Of a stretch of DNA of 64,000 bases, positions 11,005 to 21,039 are shown piece by piece. Position 1 is the first letter of the stretch; each line of letters opens with the position of its first letter. The stretch comes from Spongilla lacustris (taxonomy: Eukaryota > Porifera > Demospongiae > Spongillida > Spongillidae): assembly GCA_949361645.1 (NCBI GenBank), contig OX442429.1:6468253-6532252 (forward strand), in the 5' to 3' direction. The notes beneath the pieces were generated by a model, which saw only the letters and a program-made list of their open reading frames with translations, was not told the origin of the DNA and did no database searches. Made by a program: the position numbers and the translations under genes.

Positions 11005-11098
11005 ATTGGGTGCATAGGAGCCCAGGAGATTCGACTCTGCAGTCACTGTGGTGATAGTCGATGTGTCATTTTCACCCTCCATGTCCCACGACTGTCCT
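11005..11098 (-). pseudogene. Exon remnant ('SWDMEGENDTSTIT')
   Basis: A 94-nt open minus-strand segment lies between 'taagtacag' (acceptor) and 'AAT/gtaaga' (donor). It reads GQSWDMEGENDTSTITTVTA then ESNLLGSYAPN. Related but eroded copies (YRGQSAK, LREQSAK) are at about 20960-21010 and 29160-29215. A strong GTAAGT donor exists on the opposite strand at 11119, but the plus-strand reading is not conserved between copies. Confidence 0.4.
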
Positions 11099-11228
11099 CT
11101 GTACTTAGAAGCTTCAAGGTAAGTTTCTGTGTGAGCATGTGTGTGTATGTGTGTGGAGAGAATATCAGTTTGAAGGCAGAGGTATCCTATTTGAAGCACA
11201 CTGCCTTACCACTCATTGCACACTATGC

Positions 11229-11391
11229 ACTATACTCCTTTAAATTGCCCTTCTTCTCCGGTGCATCAGACATGAAGGTCCTGAACACAGTCTTTTTCAC
11301 CTGACTATCCATGTCCCATGAAAAAACCAGTGAGCTCGTAAACCATGCCTCCACCAAAGTATCCCGATCAACAAGGACATCCAGAGGCTTC
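11229..11391 (-). pseudogene. Exon remnant ('LKPLDVLVDRDTLVEAW')
   Basis: About 53 open codons on the minus strand: LKPLDVLVDRDTLVEAWFTS, then FSWDMDSQVKKTVFRTFM and SDAPEKKGNLKE. It aligns with 29350-29540 (AALKPLDDLFDQDSW) and 22779-22920 (SDAEGKIKDEANLKKW). The upstream side has a stop where copy C continues with SAHWLSLA. Conservation of amino-acid words between diverged copies argues for a formerly coding exon. Confidence 0.45.
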
Positions 11392-11529
11392 AGTTATTCA
11401 ATTGTCAAAGGATGCTTGGAAGTGGGCTAACAGTTGTAAAGCAAGGTTTTTATGAAAGTTGTTGGACTGCCATTGCGTTCTTCTAAAGCGTTTGATTTAT
11501 GAGCACAATCTGTTAACAAGTTCATAATG

Positions 11530-11630
11530 GCCTACATGTACATGCAGCTTGTCATCTTCCAACATGCCTCCAGTGCTCTTGTATAGGTTCTGCAAGAGGC
11601 CACCGGAGACTGCCCCCAAGAGTAGTAGCT
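11530..11630 (-). pseudogene. Exon remnant ('SGGLLQNLYKSTGGML')
   Basis: The minus strand reads LLLGAVSGGLLQNLYKS then DDKLHVHV, matching LVLGTNSGGILQDLWKSIGS and DTKLHVEIL at 23138-23332. This shared pair fixes the exon order relative to the 11229 exon in both segments. Confidence 0.4.
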
Positions 11631-11689
11631 TTACTGAATACTGTATTACATAAAAGTCCCATATCATCAAATATACTTCATTTCAGGAT

Positions 11690-12080
11690 CCAAGCACAGA
11701 TATCCAAAAGGAGATTGCAGCCTGCTGTGTTCTAGGCCCCTTCTTTGATCCACCCTCTTTCCAATTCTGGACAGACATCTGCCCCTAAATAGTTTTAATT
11801 ATGGCCACCTGATCCAGCTCTCAACCGCAGTCCCCAAGTTACACCCCCACAACTGCCTTACTGTGCAGGCCAGGAAAGAGATCCTTTGGTGGTATGGATT
11901 CTATTATGGAACAGCGCATCATATTTCTTGACCCCAATTTGAAGGAGGCTCAATCACTCAACCTCTTCATGGATGATGCCTTGGGCTCGTCGGAGGCATG
12001 GTTTCTGGATGACTGGCTAATCTCTCCAGATGTGAGTAGTTTATTGCCATGGTTACAGCAGCCTAACCATGGGTGCAGTG
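11690..12080 (+). pseudogene. DIRS-like RT/RNase H remnant (tentative)
   Basis: One plus frame reads LTVQARKEILWWYGFYY (11850-11905). The next frame (ORF 11894-12166) continues with LNLFMDDALGSSEAWFLDDW. In DIRS-type elements the RNase H region typically has 'DLxWW' before a 'LxLxTDASxxGxGA' motif, which fits in order if one frameshift is allowed. The catalytic-like D is seen within FMDD. No tyrosine recombinase is visible. It could also be chance similarity. 12080-12410 shows nothing recognisable. Confidence 0.3.
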
Positions 12081-12417
12081 TGACAGGCATCCAGAGATAC
12101 TCTATATCTCATGAGGAAACTTTTCATAAACACAGTTCAGAACCACTTTTGTTTTTAGTATATTAAGTGAACTGAACCAGATCCACAGCTGAAGCAGGTC
12201 CCACTTCAAATGGCAAAGCTACCATGACCTATAACAAACAGAGAGCAGGAGGTACTACTATTCCTTCCACCAGTGACCACTTCCAGGATCAAGGCAAGCT
12301 AGCTCTTTTAACACAACTACTGGAGTCCTGAGGGATAATGGTGAAAAGCTTTATAGGTTGGCCATCACTGGAACACATTGGTAGCAGTAGCACCGAGCTA
12401 CCGTTATAAGGGCACCT

Positions 12418-12913
12418 GTAGCAAGCTGACTGGAGTGGGGTGCTCTGTAGCAAGCTGACTGGAGTGGGGTGCTCTGTAGCTAGCTGACTGGAGTGGGGTG
12501 CTCTATAGCTAGCTGACTGGAGTGGGGTGCTCTGTAGCTAGCTGACTGGTGTGGGGTGCTCTGTAGCTAGCTGACTGGTGTGGGGTGCTCTGTAGCTAGC
12601 TGACTTGGAGTGGGGTGCTCTGTAGCTAGCTGACTGGTGTGGGGTGCTCTGTAGCTAGCTGACTGGAGTGGGGTGCTCTGTAGCTAGCTGACTGGAGTGG
12701 GGTGCTCTGTAGCTAGCTGACTGGAGTGGGGCGCTCTGTAGCTAGCTGACTGGAGTGGGGTGCTCTATAACTAGCTGACTGGAGTGGGGTGCTCTGTAGC
12801 TAGCTGACTGGAGTGGGGTTCTCTGTAACTAGCTGACTGCAGTGGGTGCTCTGTAGCTAGCTGACTGCAGTGGGTGCTCTGTAGCTAGCTGACTGGAGTG
12901 GGATACTCTGTAA
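12418..12913 (+). repeat. 29-bp minisatellite
   Basis: The unit 'ctgtagctagctgactggag' + 'tggggtgct' is repeated about 17 times with point variants and is nearly perfect in the middle. Degenerate relatives (tagctgactgc, gtactctgtag) continue to about 13400. Confidence 0.95.
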
Positions 12914-13397
12914 TGACCCCAGTGCGAGGGGTACTTTGTACCTACATGTAGCTGACTGTTGTGCAATATGTTGTACATAGCTGACTACAGTAAGGGAACT
13001 CAGCAGGGAACTCAGCTGATTTTTGTGGGGTACATTGTAGCAATCTGGCTGCTGCAGGATTCTCTGTACCTAGCTGACTGCTGTGGTACACCTAGCTGAT
13101 TACAGTAAGGGTACTCTTACTGCAGTGTGGCACTCTATAGCTTGCTGGCTACATGGGATACTACTATCTCTGCAGCAAGCTGACCTCATGTGGTACTCTT
13201 TAGCTAACTGAGTACTGTGGGGTACTCTGTAGTCACAGTGGTGAACTCTGTAGTCACAATTTTCTAACCCACTAATCGTCTGGAATATTGTCCACTTCAT
13301 AGTTAGCTACTGTGAAACTCTGCCTTATGTTCACAGCCTACAGCATTGAGTTGCATTGTAGCTAGCCGCCTGCTGTGTGCTACTCTGTAGCTAGATA

Positions 13398-13795
13398 CTA
13401 GGGTCCTCTTAACTAGCTGATGTGGGGTCCTCTGTAACTAGCTGATGTGGGGTCCTCTGTAACTAGCTGCTGTGGGGTCCTCTGTAACTAGCTGATGTGG
13501 GGTCCTCTGTAAATAGCTGATGTGGGGTCCTCTGTAACTAGCTGATGTGGGGTCCTCTGTAACTCGCTGATGTGGGGTCCTCTGTAAATAGCTGATGTGG
13601 GGTCCTCTGTAAATAGCTGGTGTGGGGTCCTCTGTAACTAGCTGATGTGGGGTCCTCTGTAACTAGCTGCTGTGGGGTCCTCTGTAACTAGCTGATGTGG
13701 GGTCCTCTGTAACTAGCTGCTGTGGGGTCCTCTGTAACTAGCTGCTGTGGGGTCCTCTGTAAATAGCTAATGTGGGGTCCTCTGTAACTAGCTGC
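13398..13795 (+). repeat. 25-bp minisatellite
   Basis: The unit 'aactagctgatgtggggtcc' + 'tctgt' is repeated about 15-16 times. It shares 'ctgta(g/a)ctagctga' and 'tggggt' with the 29-bp array upstream, so the two probably arose from one ancestral unit that changed length by 4 bp. Confidence 0.95.
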
Positions 13796-13866
13796 TGTCA
13801 GGTACTCTAATTGGATCCTCTGTAACCAGAGCTCTGCTGTGGGGTCAGCTGGCTGGCTGCTATGAG

Positions 13867-14253
13867 ATGGGCAGTTTCAGAGCTCAAGTGACCAGAAAAA
13901 TAGACCCCACTCTTACAGCACCTTCCTTTATAACCTCAAACACATGTACATTAGCTGCTCCCCATCTGTTAAACACTCACATCCAATCATCTGGCGGATA
14001 TTTCCAACCTGTAAGTAAACCCATTACAAAGCACCGGATCCAGACAGTGAAGGCCATTGAGACAGTTCCTCAGCTTCAACAGTTTATTTGGATTCAAAAC
14101 AAGGAGTTCATCTTTGAAGTGGACATGGGTGCAGATGACAACTTTTGCTCCACAGGCATGTGGAGGAAGGCAGGGGAGCCTACACTCTCACCAGTGACTG
14201 GGTGTTATGAGGTGGCTAATGGCATCCAGTTCACATCCCACTGCTCAACCTAG
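13867..14253 (+). pseudogene. Ty3/Gypsy aspartic protease fragment
   Basis: The 128-codon ORF contains FIFEVDMGADDNF at about residues 81-93, then 'GEPTLSPVTG' and 'YEVANG'. Retroviral-type proteases have D-T/S-G-A at the active site; here it reads D-M-G-A, so the threonine is lost and activity is unlikely. The flap region and the second conserved segment are missing. Upstream is minisatellite, so gag is absent. Confidence 0.6.
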
Positions 14254-14280
14254 TAGAATGCGATGCAATAGTTCAGTTGA

Positions 14281-14730
14281 AAACAGTCAGTATTCAGTTG
14301 GATGCCAGACCCATGCAGGAACAATGGCCAAGGAGTCAGCCAAAGATCCAGACATTGCCAATGTAATGCACCTCACATGAGAAGGTTGGGAACCTAGTGA
14401 CAAAGGAAACATCAAATGATGGCTTGGAGATTTCCTTAAGTGTATGGTGGTCATTCCCACTGGACTAGGCCCCGGGTACTGCAGCTTCTTCACCTGGGAC
14501 ACTTTGGGATGCAGCGGATGAAGCAGCTGACTTGCACTGCAATCTATTGGCCAAGAATAGAAGCATTGTGGACCTCTGCCACCGGTGTACTGTACACGTA
14601 GTGGGTGGCACACGGCATCGCCACATTGAGCCTTTGCGTCCTCACTATGTGGACCAGGATGACGCAGACCCCACAGACCCTGGTGAGGTGACAATTCAAG
14701 CACCAGAACCAGCTTTGTCTGTTTAGGATG
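14281..14730 (+). pseudogene. Gypsy pol remnants: integrase zinc-binding part fused to integrase tail
   Basis: About 14330-14375 reads AKESAKDPDIANV, like the linker before integrase. About 14475-14570 reads LLHLGHFGMQRMKQL then YWPRIEALW, the H-H half of the HHCC zinc finger. A second frame at 14532-14726 has VDLCHRCT, then jumps to RHRHIEPLRPHYV, typical of the extreme C-terminus of integrase. The catalytic core (D, D-35-E) is missing between them, so this is an internally deleted relic. Confidence 0.5.
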
Positions 14731-15009
14731 AAATACCCCGTTTGAAAGATGCCCTATCATGGAAATGGCCCAAACATCAACAACACGAGTTCCTGATGTG
14801 ACTGATTTACGTATTCAAATAGTTGCTGCCATCCTAGGAGACTCGTTTTCTGTCTTTAAGTAGTGTGTTAATGGGGGGTGTAGTTGGTCCATAACTCGGT
14901 AGGTTCTGTATGAATTGGTTTGAATCATGGATGTGTGCCATAACAATTACCAGTTGATTCATAACAAGTCCTGAAGCTAGGAGCCTAAGACAATGAGTAG
15001 CGGATCACA

Positions 15010-15365
15010 ATGGGATACTAGTGCATCTTCCAGAGATGGTACAAAGCTTGGTTACCAGCTGGGAAGGTAGGATAAACTTAAAACAGAAGTTCGGTAACAG
15101 AGGTGGACACTTCAGCTGCTAAAGCCAGTGTGGGGTCAGCTGCAACTGGTGTGTATGTGTCATGATGGGAAGTGTGCAGACCCCTCGGATCCCAATACCA
15201 GGCCAAAGGCATCACCAATGTCCAGTCCACCCTGTCAGTATGTTAAGGGTATTCCTGTGGCTTTTGAAAAGCTAGAGGGCCCACCTACCCATCTCAATGG
15301 TGTTAGGAAACACCCTGGATTCTGCCACCCAGCAGATGACACTGCTTGGGAGGGCATTGTCTGAT
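15010..15365 (+). pseudogene. Gypsy gag/pol 5' spacer relic
   Basis: 'gtgtatgtgtcatgatggga' and 'cagacccctcggatcccaa' match 24445-24490 closely, just before the Gypsy RT region there. This marks the same region of a related element. No catalytic motif is visible. Confidence 0.4.
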
Positions 15366-15576
15366 CTGTTTACAGAGCTGGTTCAGACATGCAAAAACCG
15401 CTAAATCCCAGACAGGGAAAGTTCGCTCAAAGAGTTGCATAATAGTGTGCGTAACACAATCGACTGACGAGACAAGGTGGAGTCTGGTGCTGTAGCAATT
15501 TCAATGCACAGTGATTGTCAAGGCACAGGTACAATGTACCTTGTAGAGAGCATTTGGTGCTAAAAGAGTGCAGGGT

Positions 15577-15806
15577 AGTAGTAATGGGTTAAGGTGACCC
15601 TGAGAAGGCATGTGGTGGTTATGTTTAGCCAGGAAATAGCACGGATGCTTAAGAGGTGATGGAAGCAGCCTCGTACATGTACCTGCACAGATGATCTATT
15701 CAGCAGGGTAGGGCTGTGTCCTGCCATAGTCCAGACACGATCCCCTTGGGTGTCCTAGTGTTACTGCATAACTGCATAACTGCACCTTAAGCCTCTTCAG
15801 TTGCCC
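15577..15806 (+). repeat. Dispersed ~225-bp repeat, copy 2
   Basis: Nearly the same as 6152-6375, from 'aatgggttaaggtgaccctg' to 'agttgcccaac'. The 800 bp that follow hold only short ORFs that I cannot assign. Confidence 0.85.
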
Positions 15807-16626
15807 AACATTTTGACACAACTTTCCCCTTTGCCATCTTCGTTTCCCAGTGATATATGTACCTGTTTTTTAGCACCTCCTATCATATGTAAAAGGACAA
15901 AGCATACATCTTTGCCATTTATCAGACTATGGTAAAACTCCTTTCATGAAGACTCAAAAGTTCTCTCAGCCTCGTGTCAAGGGGCTATCCTTGAAAGTAC
16001 ACTTGTCCACTCTAAATCTAAATATCTCGATCTATTAGGAATCAGCCACCCCTCATCTCTCACTGCAAAAAAATGACATTCTTCATGGTTGGCTCAGGCG
16101 TTAAAAAGCCACTGAGTTTGGACTGCTTTCCCTATCGGCATCCTCTCCTTTGATGCCAAAACTATTCCAGCTGGGTGTTAGCTTTTTCAAACACAACCAA
16201 AAACTTTCCCCAACCCATCACAAACACAGCCAGTATTATGACACGAATGCTTCCTTCCTGTATGTGGAATGGTGTGGCCTTTACGCCTCCTAGACAATGA
16301 AATTCTTCAAGGACATCTATGGCAGCCTTGGTTACGGTGCATACTCTGATGGTTCCTAATCCAGGTCTCTCCACCTAGAACTATCACAGCAGCCCATCCA
16401 ATGGCAGAAGCTGTTTGCTACACTGTAGTGGCCAGGTACGTAGCTCAGCATTTAGACCACACCCCCAGCTCACTCATAGGCAGTTCTCAGCTTTAATGGC
16501 AGCAGTTCCGTGAACTAAAGTTGTGCTTTTTTGGCACAATGTACATGTACCTGAAGGCCATGTACAGAATCAAACATCTAACCCAGCATCCAGATCGGTA
16601 CACATATTTCAGCTTGTACAATTGAA

Positions 16627-17450
16627 TTGTCAGAATGGAACTGTACAGCCCTGTTAGCCCAGTTTGGTCCAGCAACCAACCATCCCTACACCGTGGTGAA
16701 ACGGTCCAAAACAATTTTTTTGACCTTACAAGATGGAGTAATATATAAAAGTGGTCAAGTAGTGGTGCCTCGGGTGTTGAGGAAGGAGTTTCTGCAGTGT
16801 CTCCGTGCCAGTCATCAGGGTTTAGGTGCAACCATGAGGCACGATATGTGGTTTATTATACGGCAGGTGACATCAGAGTGCAGACAGTGTGAAGAAAATC
16901 AGCCTGCTCAGCCGCAAAAGTGGGAATGGATTTGTTTCAATGCAAAGGACAAGACTATCTACTCATTGTCAACTATCTGACGGATGATAAGCTTGCTGAA
17001 ACAAACATCTGCAACAGAGATCATCAGGGCAGTGAAGGAACAATTTGCAAGACATGGAGTGCTGTTCCTGCTACAGAGTGATGGTGCTTCCCAGATTGTG
17101 TCCAGGGAATTTCAAGATATCGCCTCCCCTTGTTATTTCGTCACCTTACAACAGTCAAATGGGAAGGCCGAGTCAGCTGTTAAGATACCTAAGCGTTTGT
17201 TGAAACATGGTTGGCACTTCTTGAGTGGCGGAATACACCTACAGTGGATATAGGTTCAAGTCCTTGTCAACGGCTATTTTCAAGGAGAACCCGAGGAAAA
17301 GTGGTTACCAGTGTGGCAAAGCTACAACCCCAAGTCCAAGAGGATATGTGGCAGAGGAAGCTTAAGAAACAGCAGCAGATCCAGGCAGGAAGAGTTGTGG
17401 ATCGGAATCCACTAACAGTACGTCAGCCAGTCTAAGTGCAAGACTCTCTT
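16627..17450 (+). pseudogene. Ty3/Gypsy integrase, frameshifted
   Basis: The first ORF (16627-16980) holds 'QDGVIYKSGQVVVPRVLRKE', H-x3-H-like 'ASHQGLGAT' and C-x2-C 'CRQC', the integrase zinc finger. ORF 16984-17253 gives 'LLQSDGASQIVSREFQ' and 'QSNGKAESAVKIPKRLL', the central D and downstream core. ORF 17211-17435 has the tail 'MALLEWRNTPTVDIGSSP'. The parts lie in different frames with stops between. A late tail continues to about 17880. Confidence 0.7.
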
Positions 17451-17889
17451 TCAAAGAAGACACAGTGGATTAGAGGGCTCTGTGTGGGTCAACTATCAAA
17501 CTACTCATACCTTGTGGAAGTGGATGGACAGTTGCTGCAGCGAAATCACGCATTCACACAGGCCCCGCCTCCATTGGCACAACCGGTTCTGGAAACAGAG
17601 GTGGGCACTGCCAAGTCTGCAGAAGGCCTTCCTCCTCCCTGCTCTGTATCCAGGGAACCTTAACCACATCCCAGTCCAGGTGTGTGAACCACAACATGAT
17701 AATCATTGTGGAGCCAAATGGGAGAGGCAAGGATCCCGGCCCCTCCACACCGAGCAGGGTCTCTACCAGAAACAAGAACATAAAGCCTGTGCCAGCTGCT
17801 GTAAATCCACGTCCAGAGTTCCCGATCTGGTCGGATCCTCAAGGAACCAAGCCAATATACTGATTTTGTGAAACAGTGAACAAATGAGC

Positions 17890-17985
17890 AGAAGGGAGGG
17901 GATGTTGTAGGATCACATGATGTGTTGTATTGTGTGTATCACGTGCACATTGACTGAGGGACATACATTGTAAGGAATCCAGATC
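17890..17985 (+). mobile_element. Polypurine tract and start of a Gypsy LTR
   Basis: 'gcagaagggaggggatg' is a polypurine tract as expected before a 3' LTR, followed by TGTTGTAGGATCACATGATG. At about 17985 the sequence switches abruptly to the integrase tail of another Gypsy copy ('ccactcctagtcagagg'), so the LTR is cut off. Confidence 0.55.
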
Positions 17986-18660
17986 CACTCCTAGTCAGAG
18001 GATGTTCTCCAGAAGGACCTGGTGGAGCTATTGTAGCAAGTGACTGGATGTGTAAGCCATGCATTCAAGATGACATGTGGGAAGAAAATAGCTAGGCCGG
18101 CAGCAAGTGATTCTATCACAGGGCTGTGGTAGGGGAAGAAGAGAGATGCCTCCATTACAGTGGGGAGAACCAGTACATGTATTAGTGCAAGATGTGTGAG
18201 CAAAGAAGACACAGTGGTCTAGTGGGAGGTGCTTGGATCAGTATCTCAGATCAGTCTTACATTGTGGATTTTGATGGTAAATTTATGAGGAGAAACCGCA
18301 GGTTCCTGGAAACCTTCCTGTCATCAACCAGTGGGTCACAATGAAACAACAGAGGAATGTTTTAGAGAGTGAGTTATAGAAGGGGATGGCACCACAACAA
18401 ATTGAGGAAAAAAACAGGAGGAAAAGCCTATCACGAAATAAAAGGTAGCCCCTTTGATTTATGGGGCTAACCGAGATTAGTGAAGTGGCAGCTTAGAGCT
18501 ACTGACTACACTGCCAACAGCTAACTGGAAGCAATTCATGTTTGCCCTGGACCTCAGATACAATGTAGCAGTGACCGGCCCAGTGACGAGATGTGGCCGG
18601 TAGAGTGACCCAGGAGCCTTCAAGATACCGAGACTTTATTAAGTGTTAGAGGACTGTGTG
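17985..18660 (+). pseudogene. Gypsy integrase tail (segment copy B)
   Basis: Aligns through its length with 30425-31315: 'agaaggacctggtggagcta', 'cacagggctgtggtag', 'ggttcctggaaaccttcctg', 'ccggcccagtgacgagatgt'. ORFs are broken in both copies. Junction at 17985 is internal to the integrase tail, so the segment boundary is a recombination or insertion point rather than an element end. Confidence 0.6.
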
Positions 18661-18671
18661 GGAGTGGCGAT

Positions 18672-19265
18672 GTTTAGGAAAGGATCACGTGTGTATGATG
18701 TGAACTGGGGCAGCGGGTATTCATTCATGATGATTAGAGTGTATATTTGAGAAGTGAAAGCACAATACAAACTCTGTACAGACCCCTCAAATCCCATTAT
18801 AGTGTTCCTGGCCAACAACTAACTGGGGGAGCTCTCCCGATATTAGGTGCATGGGGGTGTGTCCCCTTCCGTTGGCCCGTGATGGTGTGTGAGATGGGGC
18901 GAAGGCACATCCACATAAACAGGAGCTAACGAGAGCAAAGCAGCTAGGCAGCGAGGAGAGAGTACGTGATGAAACGGTCCGAAACATCGGGTCTGCGGTG
19001 TCAGTCTCGCCGATCGACCAACAAACGTACGAGTACGCAGTGGCGTGATGGAAGTGTATGCGACCCATGAAAAGAGTGTAAAGCTTGCGCTGCCGTGCGA
19101 AGAGGCTGGTTGGTAGAATTGCGATCAGCCGATGATTTAGCTGAGCTGATGAATTACATGTATAGTAAAACTTGGCTGGGTACGAGAGTAGACACACCCA
19201 ATTGAAGTGGGAGGGGAGTACCGTTTGGCTGGGTACGAGAGTAAACACACCGACGATAAGTGTGA
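18672..19265 (+). mobile_element. Gypsy 3' LTR-like region (segment copy B)
   Basis: Preceded by purine-rich 'gtgtgggagtggcgatg' and begins TGTTTAGGAAAGGATCACGT. It shares 'aacaggagctaacgagagca', 'gatgaaacggtcc', 'caacaaacgtacgagtacgc' and 'gttggtagaattgcgatc' with 31318-31890. The right edge near 19265 is an estimate. Confidence 0.5.
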
Positions 19266-19299
19266 GGACAGGGTAGAATGCTCAATCAGCCGATTTAGG

Positions 19300-20040
19300 A
19301 GTTAGCACAGCTGCGAGGCCAAATGTAGAAAGACCACAGGACCACACATGATGGACCCCTTTCTCAAAGCAGCCAATACATTGGATTGTTTGGTTTGCTG
19401 TGCGTTCGCGGTGCCCTCACGATGTGGACTGTTACTTCACTGCAAGGGACATGGCTGTATCCAAAGACAGGCTCATGGTATTCATAACAAAGTCCAAGAT
19501 TGACACGAGAGGCAAAGGCTGCAGAATCAGTACGGGATAGAACCACAAGAAGTGTTACAATGTAGAGCTGGTCCACCCAGAAAAAAAGTAGCTTTGTATT
19601 GTATCGTTTTATTTCTCCATTGCACCCCCGTGAATCCAATGGTCATGAAAAAGCATCACTTGAATGTGGAAACCAAGGGCAAAAGGCACTTGTTTAATAA
19701 TATTCAACTGCGATGTAGAAACGTGCACCGCCATGTACATGAGTGCAACGTTTTGAAGGCTGAAAACAAAGATTTAAGTTATTACAATGATGTCATTATT
19801 ACACACTGCACAAAGCCATAGGTACACAACCTCACCAATACATTGTATCTGTAAAGGCTCTGCACTAGTCCTTCCTCCTCCTACCTTCTATAATTCTACA
19901 CCCCCCGCCTTAATTAACTGTGCCTGCTGACAATGTACCCTATTTTAATGACAATGTACCCTAACCTAAGCCAGAACTTTTGAAAATCTACCCTAAGTCA
20001 TGTAACTTAAACCAGCCAGTGAATGATACCACATGTAAAC
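19300..20040 (+). other. Spacer of segment copy B
   Basis: 19690-19810 matches 31975-32085 ('gcaacgttttgaaggctgaa', 'atgatgtcatta'), so the duplicated segment extends beyond the LTR. 19930-20010 holds decayed units of the 26-bp repeat of copy A. Plus-strand ORFs at 19552-19821 have no recognisable motif. Confidence 0.5.
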
Positions 20041-20057
20041 TGAGTTACCACACATAC

Positions 20058-20175
20058 CTGGAAATGGCTGTCTCATCCTCCCCCTGCCTCTTCAGGATAG
20101 GTTCCTTGGCCTTTTGCATGCCAGCCAAGTCTTGCTCAGAGAAGTGGTCCCCCTCACGGTGATCATGTGAGCCAC
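20058..20175 (-). pseudogene. Exon remnant B1 ('QDLAGMQKAKEPILKRQGED')
   Basis: The minus strand reads GDHFSEQDLAGMQKAKEPIL, KRQGEDETAIS and then GTATGT. It is open for about 38 codons, the best preserved copy of this exon. Upstream on the minus strand lies a segment ending GDTGT with donor ACAG/gtgagc at about 20373, the same exon end as 32680. Confidence 0.45.
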
Positions 20176-20372
20176 CTGATGATGGAAATAGAAACCATCA
20201 CATGACCCTATCTTTCATTTTGTATGAGATGATGTAATTAGCCATGTTAATATGACAACAGGTAAGACTAAAATATTAAAATCACAGTCTACTTACATAC
20301 ATTGTATGTTCCCTGTTATTCACACCCTCCCTTCAACTTACACTTATGTCATTCACACCCTCCTCCCTTCAG

Positions 20373-20530
20373 CTCACCTGTTCCCGTGTCACCCAAGAAA
20401 TACACATGCTCTCCGGGAAGTCCGGGTCCTATCGGCTTGATGCACTAGAACAGCCATTGTGTTAGGAGAGGGGTGAGATGCAGGGCTTCGATGAACGCAC
20501 AACTGCCGTGCTGCCTAGGTGATGACAGAC
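20373..20530 (-). pseudogene. Exon remnants B2 ('CAFIEA', 'EHVYFLGDTGT')
   Basis: The minus strand reads CAFIEALHLTPLLTQW, a TAG stop, then CIKPIGPGLPGEHVYFLGDT, ending at donor CAG/gtgagc. Relative to copies A and D, this joins the start of one exon to the end of another, so a deletion has fused them. Confidence 0.35.
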
Positions 20531-21039
20531 AGATTTACTGCTGTGATGGGTGTGGGAGTCTAGTCTGGGGGAAAGAAAGGCATTGAAATACCTAACAGCC
20601 AAACACAAACGCCCACCAATACTCTTAATCCACAAACAACCACACCAATACACACCTGGTCTTGGATGTGTCGTGGTGACAGTGTACATGACTCAAAAGT
20701 CTAGCAAACAGCAGTACAACTCAGCCAAGGGCATGCAGCACCTCCCTCCTGAGCATGGCCATTCAACCTGTCCTTAGCTGCCACCCATAATGTGTCTTCA
20801 TCTTCTCCATCTTCCTATCCTATGACAAGGAGAAAGCCTGGGTAAGGGGAGGAGGTATTGTAAAGGTAAGAGGAAGGTACCCTAACAGGTGGTTGTGCAG
20901 AGGTGGGTGTGCAGAGGTGGTTGTGCAGAGGTGGGAGGTGTGTGTGTGTCAGTGTGTGTAGTCACAATAGTGGGAGATATAAGATTGAACTTTGCAGACT
21001 GACCTCTGTACATACTAAGCTTGAAGTCTGAGTGATCTC

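Larger units (their letters stand above)
8900..11150. repeat. Tandem ~1.1-kb duplication inside segment copy A
   Basis: About 8900-10000 and 10080-11110 align in order. Shared words are 'gtccaat(c/g)aacaactcagcc', 'tgaagtaatctatcctctgc', 'acaacatgttcatacctggg' and 'gtgaaagtctgctcat', at spacings of about 1.07-1.15 kb. Two exon remnants are thereby present twice. Confidence 0.8.

Noticed and set aside
10975..11304. Plus-strand gene with the GTAAGT donor at 11119
   Set aside because: The minus-strand reading is conserved as amino-acid words between segment copies while the plus-strand reading is not.
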